Assembly (NCBI GenBank): GCA_012838265.1
Contig: DUPP01000116.1
Location: forward strand, 1 to 42,480
Source of the DNA: Clostridiales bacterium
GTDB taxonomy: Bacteria; Bacillota; Clostridia; Peptostreptococcales; Anaerovoracaceae
Direction: 5' to 3'
Length of the DNA: 42,480 nucleotides
The position numbers and the translations under genes are program-made. This document shows, piece after piece, positions 25,423 through 33,266 of the stretch. The notes below the pieces were generated by a model. The model was not told the origin of the DNA, searched no databases, and saw only the letters and a list, made by a program, of their open reading frames with translations. Each line of letters starts with the position of its first letter. Positions within the stretch are counted from its first letter, which is position 1.

Positions 25423-25480
25423 TTTCATAAATACGTTTCGGAATCAAAAATGTTGATTTTTCTTACTATAGTTTCTAATT

Positions 25481-25532
25481 ATGTAGGCAATTCGTTTATA
25501 TAGGCAATTCGTTTATGTAAGTATTCGTTAAT
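25481..25532 (+). repeat. 17-bp tandem repeat upstream of abfD
   Basis: TAGGCAATTCGTTTAT occurs at 25484-25499 and 25501-25516, with a decayed third copy TAAGTATTCGTTAAT at 25518-25532. A small dyad, AATCAA-N5-TTGATT, precedes it at 25442-25458. The array lies in the abfD leader, 35 bp from the start codon. Confidence 0.7.
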
Positions 25533-25567
25533 GTGTAGCCCAGTAATATTTAAGGAGTGATTTTATT

Positions 25568-27046
25568 ATGGCATTAATGAACGGAGCTCAATATATTGAG
25601 AGCTTAAGAAATTTGAACACCAAAGTGTACCTGTTCGGTGAGGAGGTAAAAAACTGGGTGGATCATCCAATGATTAGGCCTTCAATCGAATGTATCGCTA
25701 TGACGTACGAATTGGCCCATGATCCTCAGTATGCTGATTTGATGACGGCTAAGTCTAATCTTACAGGTGAAACGGTGAACAGATTTTCACACCTTCATCA
25801 GAGTACTGAAGACTTAATAAAAAAAGTGAAGATGCAGAGACTTCTTGGTCAGAAAACGGCATCCTGCTTCCAAAGGTGTGTAGGAATGGACGCGTTCAAT
25901 GCAGTGTTTTCTACGACCTATGAAATTGATAAGAAATATGGGACAGAATACCATGAACATTTTAAAAAATATCTTATGTATATTCAGGAAAAAGATCTTG
26001 TTGTGGATGGCGCAATGACTGATCCAAAGGGTGACAGGAGTTTGGCTCCAAGCCAGCAGGCTGATCTTGATTTGTTCCTTCGCATTGTAGAAAAAAGGCC
26101 TGATGGGATAGTAGTCAGAGGGGCAAAATGTCATCAAACCGGCTCAATTAATTCACATGAACATTTAATTATGCCAACAATGGCTATGAGCGAAGCTGAT
26201 AAGTCATATGCGGTATCCTTTGCAATTGAGTCTGATGCACCAGGTCTCTTCATGGTTTACGGACGCCAGTCCTGTGATACCAGGAAGCTGGAAGAAAATG
26301 CAGATATAGATCTTGGAAATAAGAAGTTTGGTGGGCAGGAGGCATTAGTAGTCTTTGATGATGTCTTCATTCCAAACGAAAGAGTTTTTATGTGTGAAGA
26401 ATATGACTTTGCAGGAATGCTAGTAGAAAGATTTGCTGGATATCACAGACAGTCTTATGGTGGATGCAAGGTAGGAGTGGGCGACGTTATAATTGGTGCC
26501 GCAGCCCTTGCAGCCGATTACAATGGGGCACAAAAAGCTTCCCATATCAAAGATAAACTTATCGAAATGACACATCTAAATGAAACTTTATACAGCTGTG
26601 GTATAGCATGCTCAGCTGAAGGGTATCCAACAGAAGCAGGAAACTATCAAATCGATTTGCTTCTTGCCAATGTGTGCAAGCTAAATGTTACAAGGTTTCC
26701 ATATGAAATCGTAAGGCTTGCAGAAGACATTGCCGGAGGTCTGATGGTTACCATGCCGTCTGAAAAAGATTTTAAATCGGATTTAGTAGTAGGGCAAACA
26801 GGGAAGTCTATAGGAGAATGGTGCAATAAGTTATTTGCTGCTGCTCCAGGAGTTACTACAGAAAATAGGACGCGTATATTGAGATTCCTAGAGAATATCT
26901 GTCTTGGCTCATCTGCTGTAGGTTATAGAACGGAATCCTTACATGGCGCTGGATCTCCACAGGCACAAAGAATAATGATAGCTCGTCAGGGCAATATCGA
27001 ACATAAGAAACAGCTAGCTAAGGAAATAGCAGGAATCAAAGAATAA
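25568..27046 (+). CDS. abfD: 4-hydroxybutyryl-CoA dehydratase / vinylacetyl-CoA delta-isomerase
   Basis: AbfD is a [4Fe-4S]- and FAD-dependent enzyme that dehydrates 4-hydroxybutyryl-CoA by a ketyl-radical mechanism to crotonyl-CoA. The 492-residue protein matches, as I recall it, the Clostridium aminobutyricum enzyme along its whole length (for example NWVDHPMIRPSI, MTDPKGDRSLAPS). The cluster ligands are visible: Cys100 and Cys104 in TASCFQRCVGMDAFN, and His and Cys in GYHRQSYGGCKVGVGD (equivalent to His292 and Cys299). AAGGAGTGA precedes ATG 25568. It leads the 4-hydroxybutyrate operon with the CoA-transferase and dehydrogenase downstream. The enzyme is oxygen-sensitive, fitting an anaerobe. 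Confidence 0.97.
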   Translation: MALMNGAQYIESLRNLNTKVYLFGEEVKNWVDHPMIRPSIECIAMTYELAHDPQYADLMTAKSNLTGETVNRFSHLHQSTEDLIKKVKMQRLLGQKTASCFQRCVGMDAFNAVFSTTYEIDKKYGTEYHEHFKKYLMYIQEKDLVVDGAMTDPKGDRSLAPSQQADLDLFLRIVEKRPDGIVVRGAKCHQTGSINSHEHLIMPTMAMSEADKSYAVSFAIESDAPGLFMVYGRQSCDTRKLEENADIDLGNKKFGGQEALVVFDDVFIPNERVFMCEEYDFAGMLVERFAGYHRQSYGGCKVGVGDVIIGAAALAADYNGAQKASHIKDKLIEMTHLNETLYSCGIACSAEGYPTEAGNYQIDLLLANVCKLNVTRFPYEIVRLAEDIAGGLMVTMPSEKDFKSDLVVGQTGKSIGEWCNKLFAAAPGVTTENRTRILRFLENICLGSSAVGYRTESLHGAGSPQAQRIMIARQGNIEHKKQLAKEIAGIKE

Positions 27047-27070
27047 CTTGCTGTATTAAAAAATACAATA

Positions 27071-27098
27071 AGAACCGTCGAAGCTATTCGGCGGTTCT
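27071..27098 (+). other. Intercistronic hairpin after abfD
   Basis: AGAACCGTCGAA pairs with TTCGGCGGTTCT over 12 bp (one G-U) with a GCTA loop. No T run follows, only TATATGG, so it is more likely an mRNA stabiliser or processing site that raises abfD levels over the downstream genes than a full terminator. Confidence 0.6.
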
Positions 27099-27120
27099 AT
27101 ATGGTTTAGGAGAACGGTAA

Positions 27121-27396
27121 ATGCTTATAGGCATAAAATATTGCGGAGGCTGCAACCCCAGATACAATAGGGGAGGAGCATTTGAAACGATAAAAAAACA
27201 GCTGCCTAATAATGTAGAGTTCGCTATAGCTGAAGAAAGCATCGAATATGATTATCTGTTGGTGATAGGAGGATGCACGAAATGCTGTGCATCTTATTGT
27301 CAATATCAGGTAAAGAATGATATTATATTTGTGCGGAATGAAGACCATATTGACATGGCTATTACAAAAATTGAAGATATTGTGGGAGGAAAATGA
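27121..27396 (+). CDS. Small CGGC-type cysteine-rich protein within the 4-hydroxybutyrate operon
   Basis: This is a 91-residue soluble protein starting MLIGIKYCGGCNPRYNR, with a second cluster GGCTKCCASYCQY near residue 52. The eight cysteines in these two clusters suggest a metal or Fe-S site or redox thiols. It resembles CGGC-domain proteins, but I cannot name a function. AGGAG lies 9 nt before the ATG, and its stop is 1 bp before the CoA-transferase start, so the two are surely co-translated. The place between AbfD and the transferase suggests a role in cluster assembly, redox maintenance or acyl-CoA handling; this is inference. Confidence 0.75.
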   Translation: MLIGIKYCGGCNPRYNRGGAFETIKKQLPNNVEFAIAEESIEYDYLLVIGGCTKCCASYCQYQVKNDIIFVRNEDHIDMAITKIEDIVGGK

Positions 27397-27397
27397 T

Positions 27398-28714
27398 TTG
27401 AACTGGAAACAATTGTATAAGGAACGACTATGTACAGCAGAAGAAGCGGTTAATTGCATAAAATCAGGTGATAAGGTTGCATTTGCCCATGCTATTGCAG
27501 AACCTACGGTGCTTGTAGATGCAATGGTTGCCAATGCTAAAGCCTATAAAAATGTTGAAATAAGCCACATGGTTTCTCTTGGGAAGGGTGAATACAGCAA
27601 GCCTGAATATAAGGAAAATTTCAGGGTTAACAGTTGGTTTGTAAGTCCAGCTGTTCGAGGCAGCATTGCAGAAGGTCATGGCGATTATACACCTGTATTT
27701 TTCTATGAAATACCTTCATATATAAGAAAAGGAATATTCAAATTAAATGTCTTTATGGTTACTGTTTCTCCTCCGGATGAACACGGGTATTGCTGTGTAG
27801 GTGTATCTTGTGATTATACAATGCAAGCCATTGAATCTGCTGATATTGTTCTTGCAGAAGTAAATGATCAGGTTCCTGTAGTATATGGTGATGCTTTTGT
27901 ACATGTTAGCAAAATCGACAGATTTGTTGAATCATCACGACCATTGCCTGAACTTTCGCTACCTCATATTGGCGAAACTGAGCTTGCAATTGGCAGATAC
28001 TGTGCAGAGCTTATTGAAGATGGGGCAACATTACAATTGGGAATAGGTGCTATTCCCGATGCAGTACTTCAGGCATTAAAGGACAAAAAGGATCTTGGCA
28101 TCCATTCAGAAATGATATCTGATGGGGTAGTAGACTTGTACGAGGCAGGTGTTATAAACAATTCCCAAAAAGGAATAAATAAAGGAAAAATGGTAGTAAC
28201 ATTTCTGATGGGTACTAAGAGGATATATGACTTTATAGACCATAATCCAGCAGTCGAAATGCGCACAGTTGATTACGTAAACCATCCTGTGATTGTTGCG
28301 CAAAATACAAAGTTGGTAAGTATTAACTCTTGTATTTCAGTAGATTTTATGGGGCAGGTAGTATCTGACAGCATAGGTATTACTCAATTTAGCGGAGTTG
28401 GTGGACAGGTGGATTTCATCAGAGGAGCAGCAATGTCGATTGACGGCAAGGGTAAAGCAATAATTGCAATGCCTTCAGTAGCTAAGAAAAAAGATGGAAC
28501 ACTTATTTCCAAAATAACTCCTTATATTGATAAGGGCGCAGCTGTAACCACCTCAAGAAACGATGTAGATTATATCGTTACAGAATATGGGATTGCCCCA
28601 TTAAAAGGTCAAACCTTAAAGAACAGAGCTAGAAATTTAATTAACATATCTCATCCGGATTTTAGAGAAGAGTTAAAAATAGAATTTGAAAAAAGATTTA
28701 ATGCAAAATTTTAA
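27398..28714 (+). CDS. abfT: 4-hydroxybutyrate CoA-transferase
   Basis: The enzyme moves CoA from acetyl-CoA or butyryl-CoA to 4-hydroxybutyrate. It belongs to the acetyl-CoA hydrolase/transferase family: FAHAIAEPTVLVDAMV, SHMVSLGKGEYSKPEYKENF, DGATLQLGIGAIPDAVL, the catalytic-Glu segment GIHSEMISDGVVDLYEAG, FSGVGGQVDFIRGA and the C-terminal LINISHPDF. The length is 438 aa, as in the C. aminobutyricum enzyme. I set the start at TTG 27398, reading (M)NWKQLYKERLCTAEEAV, with GGGAGG 8 nt upstream. The 27317 start in the track lies inside the preceding gene. Confidence 0.94.
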   Translation: MNWKQLYKERLCTAEEAVNCIKSGDKVAFAHAIAEPTVLVDAMVANAKAYKNVEISHMVSLGKGEYSKPEYKENFRVNSWFVSPAVRGSIAEGHGDYTPVFFYEIPSYIRKGIFKLNVFMVTVSPPDEHGYCCVGVSCDYTMQAIESADIVLAEVNDQVPVVYGDAFVHVSKIDRFVESSRPLPELSLPHIGETELAIGRYCAELIEDGATLQLGIGAIPDAVLQALKDKKDLGIHSEMISDGVVDLYEAGVINNSQKGINKGKMVVTFLMGTKRIYDFIDHNPAVEMRTVDYVNHPVIVAQNTKLVSINSCISVDFMGQVVSDSIGITQFSGVGGQVDFIRGAAMSIDGKGKAIIAMPSVAKKKDGTLISKITPYIDKGAAVTTSRNDVDYIVTEYGIAPLKGQTLKNRARNLINISHPDFREELKIEFEKRFNAKF

Positions 28715-28766
28715 TCATAAAGAATAACAGGATGGGCATGAATGCCTGATGATTGGAGGAAAAATA

Positions 28767-29885
28767 ATGCTAGCTTTAAGAATAGTTCCAAAAATATTTT
28801 ATTTTAATAATTTTAAAGAATTTAATGATGAATTCAAATTAGGTAAGAATGATTTAGTTTTGACAAACGAATCTAGGTACAATCAATTCATTAAGCCGCT
28901 CGGAGTAGATACAAATGTTATCTTCAGGGAAAAGTTTGGTAAGGGTGAACCATCTGATGAAATGATCGATGCAATAGCTAAAGAGATGAAGAAGTATAGC
29001 TTTGAGAGAATAATTGCATTTGGTGGCGGTACTATAGTAGACATATGCAAAGTGTTAGCTTTAGATGTACCTGAAAAATCTGTTGACCTCTTCACAGGGA
29101 AAGCAGTCCCCAAGAAAATCAAGGAGCTGGTTATTGTTCCTACAACAGCAGGAACAGGAAGTGAAGTGACAAACGTTGCAATTGCAGAATTAAAATCATT
29201 AAAAATCAAGAAGGGCATTGCTGTTGAAGAGACGTATGCAGATTATGCAGTACTTATACCTGAAACTGTAAAAGGCCTTCCATATAAATTCTTTATTACA
29301 AGCTCCCTTGATGCATTGATACATGCAGTCGAATCTTTTTTATCGCCAAAGGCATCTCCTTTCACCGAAATGTATTCGCTTAAAGCAATCCAAATGATAA
29401 TGAATGGCTACAAGGAAATAGTTGCAAAGGGTGAGGATGAGAGATTGAATCATCTCAAGGACTATATGCTGGCTTCCAATTATGCCGGAATTGCTTTTGG
29501 AAATGCAGGTTGTGCTGCAGTTCATGCGTTGTCATATTCAATAGGCGGAGCATTCCATGTACCCCATGGCGAAGCAAACTATCAGTTTTTCACAGAGGTA
29601 TTAAAAATGTATATGAAAAAGAATCCAAACGGTAAAATCGTTGAAGCCACCAAAATATTTGCTGAAGTTCTTGACATGGATGTAAATGGAGATGTTTACG
29701 GAGAATTGGAGAATTTTCTGAACAAACTGATCGCAAAGAAGCCGCTTAGAGAATATGGAATGGTTGAAAGTCAAATTGATGAATTTACAAAATCCACGAT
29801 AGAAAACCAGCAGAGATTGTTAGCTAATAATTATGTATTTCTAACTGATGAAGATATCAGAGAAATCTTTGCAAACCTGTACTAA
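28767..29885 (+). CDS. abfH: 4-hydroxybutyrate dehydrogenase (iron-type alcohol dehydrogenase)
   Basis: This NAD-dependent enzyme interconverts succinate semialdehyde and 4-hydroxybutyrate. It is a type III (Fe-ADH) enzyme of 372 residues: FGGGTIVDICKVLAL for the nucleotide, VPTTAGTGSEVTNVA, SLDALIHAVESFLSP, and metal-binding histidines in CAAVHALSYSIGGAFHVPHGEAN. The order abfD-CGGC-abfT-abfH gives the route from succinate semialdehyde to crotonyl-CoA. I choose ATG 28767, with GGAGG 8 nt upstream, over the track's 28749. Its last codons are part of a 13-bp tandem duplication (CTGTACTAAAT twice), which places a second in-frame-like stop copy just downstream. Confidence 0.93.
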   Translation: MLALRIVPKIFYFNNFKEFNDEFKLGKNDLVLTNESRYNQFIKPLGVDTNVIFREKFGKGEPSDEMIDAIAKEMKKYSFERIIAFGGGTIVDICKVLALDVPEKSVDLFTGKAVPKKIKELVIVPTTAGTGSEVTNVAIAELKSLKIKKGIAVEETYADYAVLIPETVKGLPYKFFITSSLDALIHAVESFLSPKASPFTEMYSLKAIQMIMNGYKEIVAKGEDERLNHLKDYMLASNYAGIAFGNAGCAAVHALSYSIGGAFHVPHGEANYQFFTEVLKMYMKKNPNGKIVEATKIFAEVLDMDVNGDVYGELENFLNKLIAKKPLREYGMVESQIDEFTKSTIENQQRLLANNYVFLTDEDIREIFANLY

Positions 29886-29925
29886 ATTTCTGTACTAAAT
29901 AAAAACCAGTTTAGGGATTAATTCT

Positions 29926-29989
29926 AACTTAGTATTACAGTAAAAAATAATATTACAATATTATTATATAACATAAAACTTAGTATTAC
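29926..29989 (+). repeat. Spaced direct repeat downstream of abfH
   Basis: AACTTAGTATTAC occurs at 29926-29938 and 29977-29989, 51 bp apart, in very AT-rich DNA. Together with the 13-bp duplication at 29877-29900 this gap looks built by short duplications. It holds no gene. Confidence 0.55.
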
Positions 29990-29999
29990 TTTAAACAAC

Positions 30000-30053
30000 A
30001 AAAGGGATGATGTGCATAGAACTTAGAAATTCTTTGTGCGTCAGCCCTTTTTT
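30000..30053 (+). terminator. Terminator of the 4-hydroxybutyrate operon
   Basis: AAAAGGG (30000-30006) pairs with CCCTTTT (30045-30051) at the base of a long imperfect hairpin, followed by a run of six T. Confidence 0.75.
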
Positions 30054-30060
30054 ATTGGTA

Positions 30061-30143
30061 AGCACCTTAACAAGGTTGATATGCCCTCTGTCAATAAATT
30101 AGGTGCTGATGAACGGTTATACGATTTGCGCAGCCGTTTTTTT
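30061..30143 (+). other. Second structured segment with a terminator-like end
   Basis: AGCACCTTAA (30061-30070) pairs with TTAGGTGCT (30099-30107), then a small hairpin AACGG/CCGTT (30112-30138) runs into seven T that reach the aroE stop codon. It may be a backup terminator for read-through from abfH or a small RNA. No promoter is visible in front of it. Confidence 0.4.
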
Positions 30144-30882
30144 ATGCGCTCCATATTTCGTGAGCTTTTACAGCTTGCTCCTTTAGCATTATTTCACCGC
30201 CGATTCCTTTAATGCCTAACTCCTCTGCGAATTTCAACAATGAAGTTTTCTGCGGGTTGTATATTAAATCGATAACGATGTTAGCATGGATATCTTCTTT
30301 TGGCAACGGTGAAGCATTGATATTCGGATACATTCCGACTGGTGTACAGTTTATGATCATATCATTTTTTATCTTGGATTCCTTATAGTATTCATAAGAA
30401 ATACTATGGTTCCCATGAAAATTATGTTTCCCTCTGCTCACAATGGTCAAATCATATATTCCAAGGTCAAGCAGTGCTGTTATAATTGCTTTGGCTGCCC
30501 CACCTGATCCGAGTATTACTGCACTTTTTCCCTTAACAACAACATTATGATGTTCAAGTAATGAAATAAAACCGTAATAGTCAGTATTGTAGCCTTTTGC
30601 AATTCCGTTTTCAAATGACACAGTATTTACCGAACCTATATATTTAGCTTTTTCCGAGATATCGTCCAAGAGCGGAAGTACAGTTTCTTTATATGGAATA
30701 GTAACATTAACGCCTCGGTATCCTGATTTTTTTAGATTATTGAATTCCTCGGCAAAGGTTTCCCTTGAAAACTCCAGTAATTCATAAGTGCCATCTACCT
30801 CGTGCTTACTCATTATTTCTCTGTGTATTTGAGGGGACAGGCTATGAGATAGTTTTTCTCCAACGAGTCCGAGTTTTAACAT
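30142..30882 (-). CDS. aroE: Shikimate dehydrogenase
   Basis: AroE reduces 3-dehydroshikimate with NADPH in aromatic amino acid synthesis. The substrate domain shows GLVGEKLSHSLSPQIHRE, NVTIPYKETVLPLLDD and GSVNTVSFENGIAKGYNTDY; the nucleotide domain has ILGSGGAAKAIITALL and IINCTPVGMYPN. The 246-residue form from ATG 30882 (SD GGGGAGGT, 8 nt) is a little short for the family (270-290). The track's longer version from 30996 adds 38 residues without family character or SD. It is monocistronic here, away from other aro genes. Confidence 0.92.
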   Translation of the reverse strand: MLKLGLVGEKLSHSLSPQIHREIMSKHEVDGTYELLEFSRETFAEEFNNLKKSGYRGVNVTIPYKETVLPLLDDISEKAKYIGSVNTVSFENGIAKGYNTDYYGFISLLEHHNVVVKGKSAVILGSGGAAKAIITALLDLGIYDLTIVSRGKHNFHGNHSISYEYYKESKIKNDMIINCTPVGMYPNINASPLPKEDIHANIVIDLIYNPQKTSLLKFAEELGIKGIGGEIMLKEQAVKAHEIWSA

Positions 30883-31164
30883 TGATTTGACCTCCCCAAA
30901 AGTTGTACCAGAATATAGTACTTTTTTTGATATTTTTGATAAGACAGTATCTGTAGAGCATCTATAGATTATAGATTCTATGAGATTATATTTCATACGT
31001 CTATTGCAAATGTTAATATATACCAGATATGATGCTTGTTAAAACTAAGATACTTTTAGGATACTTTAAATAATAAATATATAAAGGGTATATAACGAGT
31101 ATACACTAATAAAGAAGGATTAGCAAACGTCTAACCCCAATACAAGCCTTTAGAAAATTTTGGT

Positions 31165-31193
31165 TTGTAGATTCATACGACCTATATTATAAT
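31165..31193 (+). promoter_or_regulatory. Promoter of the DUF975 gene
   Basis: TTGTAG (31165-31170), 17 bp, TATAAT (31188-31193). The rest of 30997-31200 is AT-rich with a small hairpin (GGATTAG-N7-CTAACCCC, about 31117-31138) and no gene. Confidence 0.55.
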
Positions 31194-31221
31194 GTAATTA
31201 TTGGAAATTGGTGATAAGAAA

Positions 31222-31932
31222 GTGAGATTTAACATGGAGCATAACATAATCGTAAACGAAAGCTGTAGTAATCTTAGAGCGTTGGCAAGACATTCTCTTT
31301 CAGGCAGATGGAACTTAGCACTCATGGGGACATTAGTATATTTCGCTTTAACAACTATACCAGTTCTCCTGCTAAATGCCATTTTTGCGGAAGGTGAATC
31401 AAACCAGGCTGGTATTTCTTCTGTCTACAACCTGGTGATTGCAGGCCCTATGATACTTGGATATGCAATGTTCTGCATTTCAATATTTAGAAAAAGGGAA
31501 ACTTCACCTTCAGAAGTTTTTTACGGTTTTGAACGTTTTACAAAGGCTTTTGGATTATATCTCGTTGTAATGCTATTCACATTCTTGTGGACACTACTGT
31601 TTATAATACCAGGGATTATTGCTGCTCTCCGGTACAGTATGAGTTTTTACATACTTGCTGATAATCCCGATATCGGGATTATGGAAGCAATAAATAGAAG
31701 TAAGGTAATGATGCGTGGAAATAAATGGAAATTCTTCTGCCTTAATTTAAGCTTTATTGGCTGGGCATTTCTTTGCGTATTTACCTTTGGCATAGGTTTA
31801 TTATGGCTGATGCCTTATATGGAAAACGCATTCATTGCATTTTATGATATTGCAAACGGAAGTCTAAGAGCTGTAAGATCGCTTGAAACAAATGCATCAT
31901 TAATTAATGAGAGTGAAGAAGCAAATATTTAG
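31222..31932 (+). CDS. DUF975-family integral membrane protein
   Basis: This is an integral membrane protein of about 236 residues and unknown function. It begins with the family's NLRALARHSLSGRWNLAL, then has hydrophobic segments around ALMGTLVYFALTTIPVLLL, LVIAGPMILGYAMFCISIF, LVVMLFTFLWTLLFIIPGI and FFCLNLSFIGWAFLCVFTF, with the conserved PGIIAALRYSMSFYILADNP loop. I choose GTG 31222 behind GGTGAT; ATG 31234 is possible and TTG 31201 unlikely. It converges with the ATPase gene and their stop ends overlap by 4 bp. Confidence 0.85.
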   Translation: MRFNMEHNIIVNESCSNLRALARHSLSGRWNLALMGTLVYFALTTIPVLLLNAIFAEGESNQAGISSVYNLVIAGPMILGYAMFCISIFRKRETSPSEVFYGFERFTKAFGLYLVVMLFTFLWTLLFIIPGIIAALRYSMSFYILADNPDIGIMEAINRSKVMMRGNKWKFFCLNLSFIGWAFLCVFTFGIGLLWLMPYMENAFIAFYDIANGSLRAVRSLETNASLINESEEANI

Positions 31933-33047
31933 CGTTGACTAAGTTTCTGAGTTAATTCTTTTCTCAAAGAATCTATTTTCAAAAAATCCATATTTGGTAC
32001 ATAATATTGCTCCAACTTATCATGCTCTTTTTTTGCATGGCTCAGGCAATAAATAGATTTTTCCAACAACTCTTTCATTTTTATGCGGCTGTCTTCAAGG
32101 ATAGGATCTTGATATTTAATAGCATCATAGCGGATAATTTTTTCTAAATTTATGATTTCTACTTTGGCGGGATGATCTGATAAATCTATAGTATGGTAAT
32201 CATTGGATGTAATAAAAGCTAACCCCAGCTCTGGAATCAGTAGGTGTTCAAGCTTTGTAGATGGTTTCATCGGACAATAGTATCCTTCTACATTTAAACC
32301 TCGATATGCAGCTCCTTCCATGAAAAGATTCAGCATCCGTTCGCTGCTGACTCCAATAGGTGCTTTTATCAGATATATCTTTTTGTATCCGAACAATAAA
32401 GTATCAATAAAATGTTCAAAACCGCTGGGAGTAATAGCAGTAGCAAAATACTTTTTTATATCTCCCTGATTTGAACAGATTTCTTTATGTATAAGCTCAT
32501 CGCCAATAACCTTCGCTGCAAATTTATACAGCTCTTCATTCTTTATCGCCGACTCATAGATACTTACGAGGTTATCATACATTTTCCCTGCTGCTGCCAG
32601 ATAATTATATGCTCTTCCAAAGATGCTTCTGACTCTTTCACTGTTACTAATAACAGCATCTCGGTTTTTGCGAATACCTTCCTCATCCCAATAATCCCCC
32701 AAATGAATTATTGAGTCAACTGCTCCTGGATTGATGGGGTCTACAACATGAGGAGCAGTTCCATCAATAATGGCAATCTTTTTATCACGCATTACTATAC
32801 CGTCTATGGAACTGTTATCAGAAGAACAATGCATGAAATCCACATCATGGCCTTCCTGGAGCATTGCTTCGCCTATTTTTTTCATAAATGTAGATTTGCC
32901 TACGCCAGGACCGCCCTTGATGCAAAAAATTCTGTCTGCCTCTTCCTGACTAAGTATGTATTGATAATAAGAGAAAAAACCTTCCGGAGTATTGTTCCCC
33001 GGATACATATGCCTTTCGATACCTGCCATATTCATCATCCTTTCCAT
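31929..33047 (-). CDS. Twin P-loop ATPase of unknown function (PRK06851-like)
   Basis: The predicted cytosolic NTPase has about 372 residues. The N half carries a full Walker A, CIKGGPGVGKSTFMKKI, and a Walker B-like KKIAIIDGTAPHV. The C half repeats the layout (KIYLIKAPIGVSSERMLNLF, then HLLIPELGLAFITSND), but its P loop is degenerate, lacking GKS. This duplicated architecture fits a clostridial/bacillar ATPase family without assigned role. Several starts are possible; I take ATG 33047 with TGGAGGT just upstream, not the track's 33062. It is monocistronic and gives no functional hint from neighbours. Confidence 0.72.
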   Translation of the reverse strand: MERMMNMAGIERHMYPGNNTPEGFFSYYQYILSQEEADRIFCIKGGPGVGKSTFMKKIGEAMLQEGHDVDFMHCSSDNSSIDGIVMRDKKIAIIDGTAPHVVDPINPGAVDSIIHLGDYWDEEGIRKNRDAVISNSERVRSIFGRAYNYLAAAGKMYDNLVSIYESAIKNEELYKFAAKVIGDELIHKEICSNQGDIKKYFATAITPSGFEHFIDTLLFGYKKIYLIKAPIGVSSERMLNLFMEGAAYRGLNVEGYYCPMKPSTKLEHLLIPELGLAFITSNDYHTIDLSDHPAKVEIINLEKIIRYDAIKYQDPILEDSRIKMKELLEKSIYCLSHAKKEHDKLEQYYVPNMDFLKIDSLRKELTQKLSQR

Positions 33048-33068
33048 AATACCTCCATTCATGATATG

Positions 33069-33114
33069 ACGGAAAGTGTCCCATTGTGATTATAAAAACC
33101 TGTTTCCGTGTCCC
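33069..33114. repeat. REP-like palindromic repeat candidate
   Basis: ACGGAAA (33069-33075) and TTTCCGT (33103-33109) form inverted arms, each next to a direct GTGTCCC (33076-33082 and 33108-33114), followed by TTTTTA. GTGTCCC-rich palindromes of this kind occur as dispersed repeats in many Firmicute genomes. It lies just upstream of the ATPase gene. Confidence 0.35.
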
Positions 33115-33146
33115 TTTTTAAGCCAGTTCTCAAAATCAATAATACA

Positions 33147-33175
33147 TTGATAACAAGCAAAAAAAGTATTATAAT
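33147..33175 (+). promoter_or_regulatory. Sigma-A promoter of the ATP-grasp/racemase/MurE-like operon
   Basis: TTGATA (33147-33152), a 17-bp spacer and TATAAT (33170-33175) give a near-consensus promoter with a leader of about 85 nt. Confidence 0.7.
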
Positions 33176-33266
33176 GAATAAAAATCTGAAAGCCGCAAAC
33201 AATCAATTAAACACTCAATAATCAATGGATAGACGATACAGAATAAACATGACGAAGGAGATATGA

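Noticed and set aside
30883-30996. N-terminal extension of AroE in the ORF track
   Set aside because: The family N terminus and a strong GGGGAGGT ribosome site both place the start at 30882; the extension has no SD and no conserved residues.
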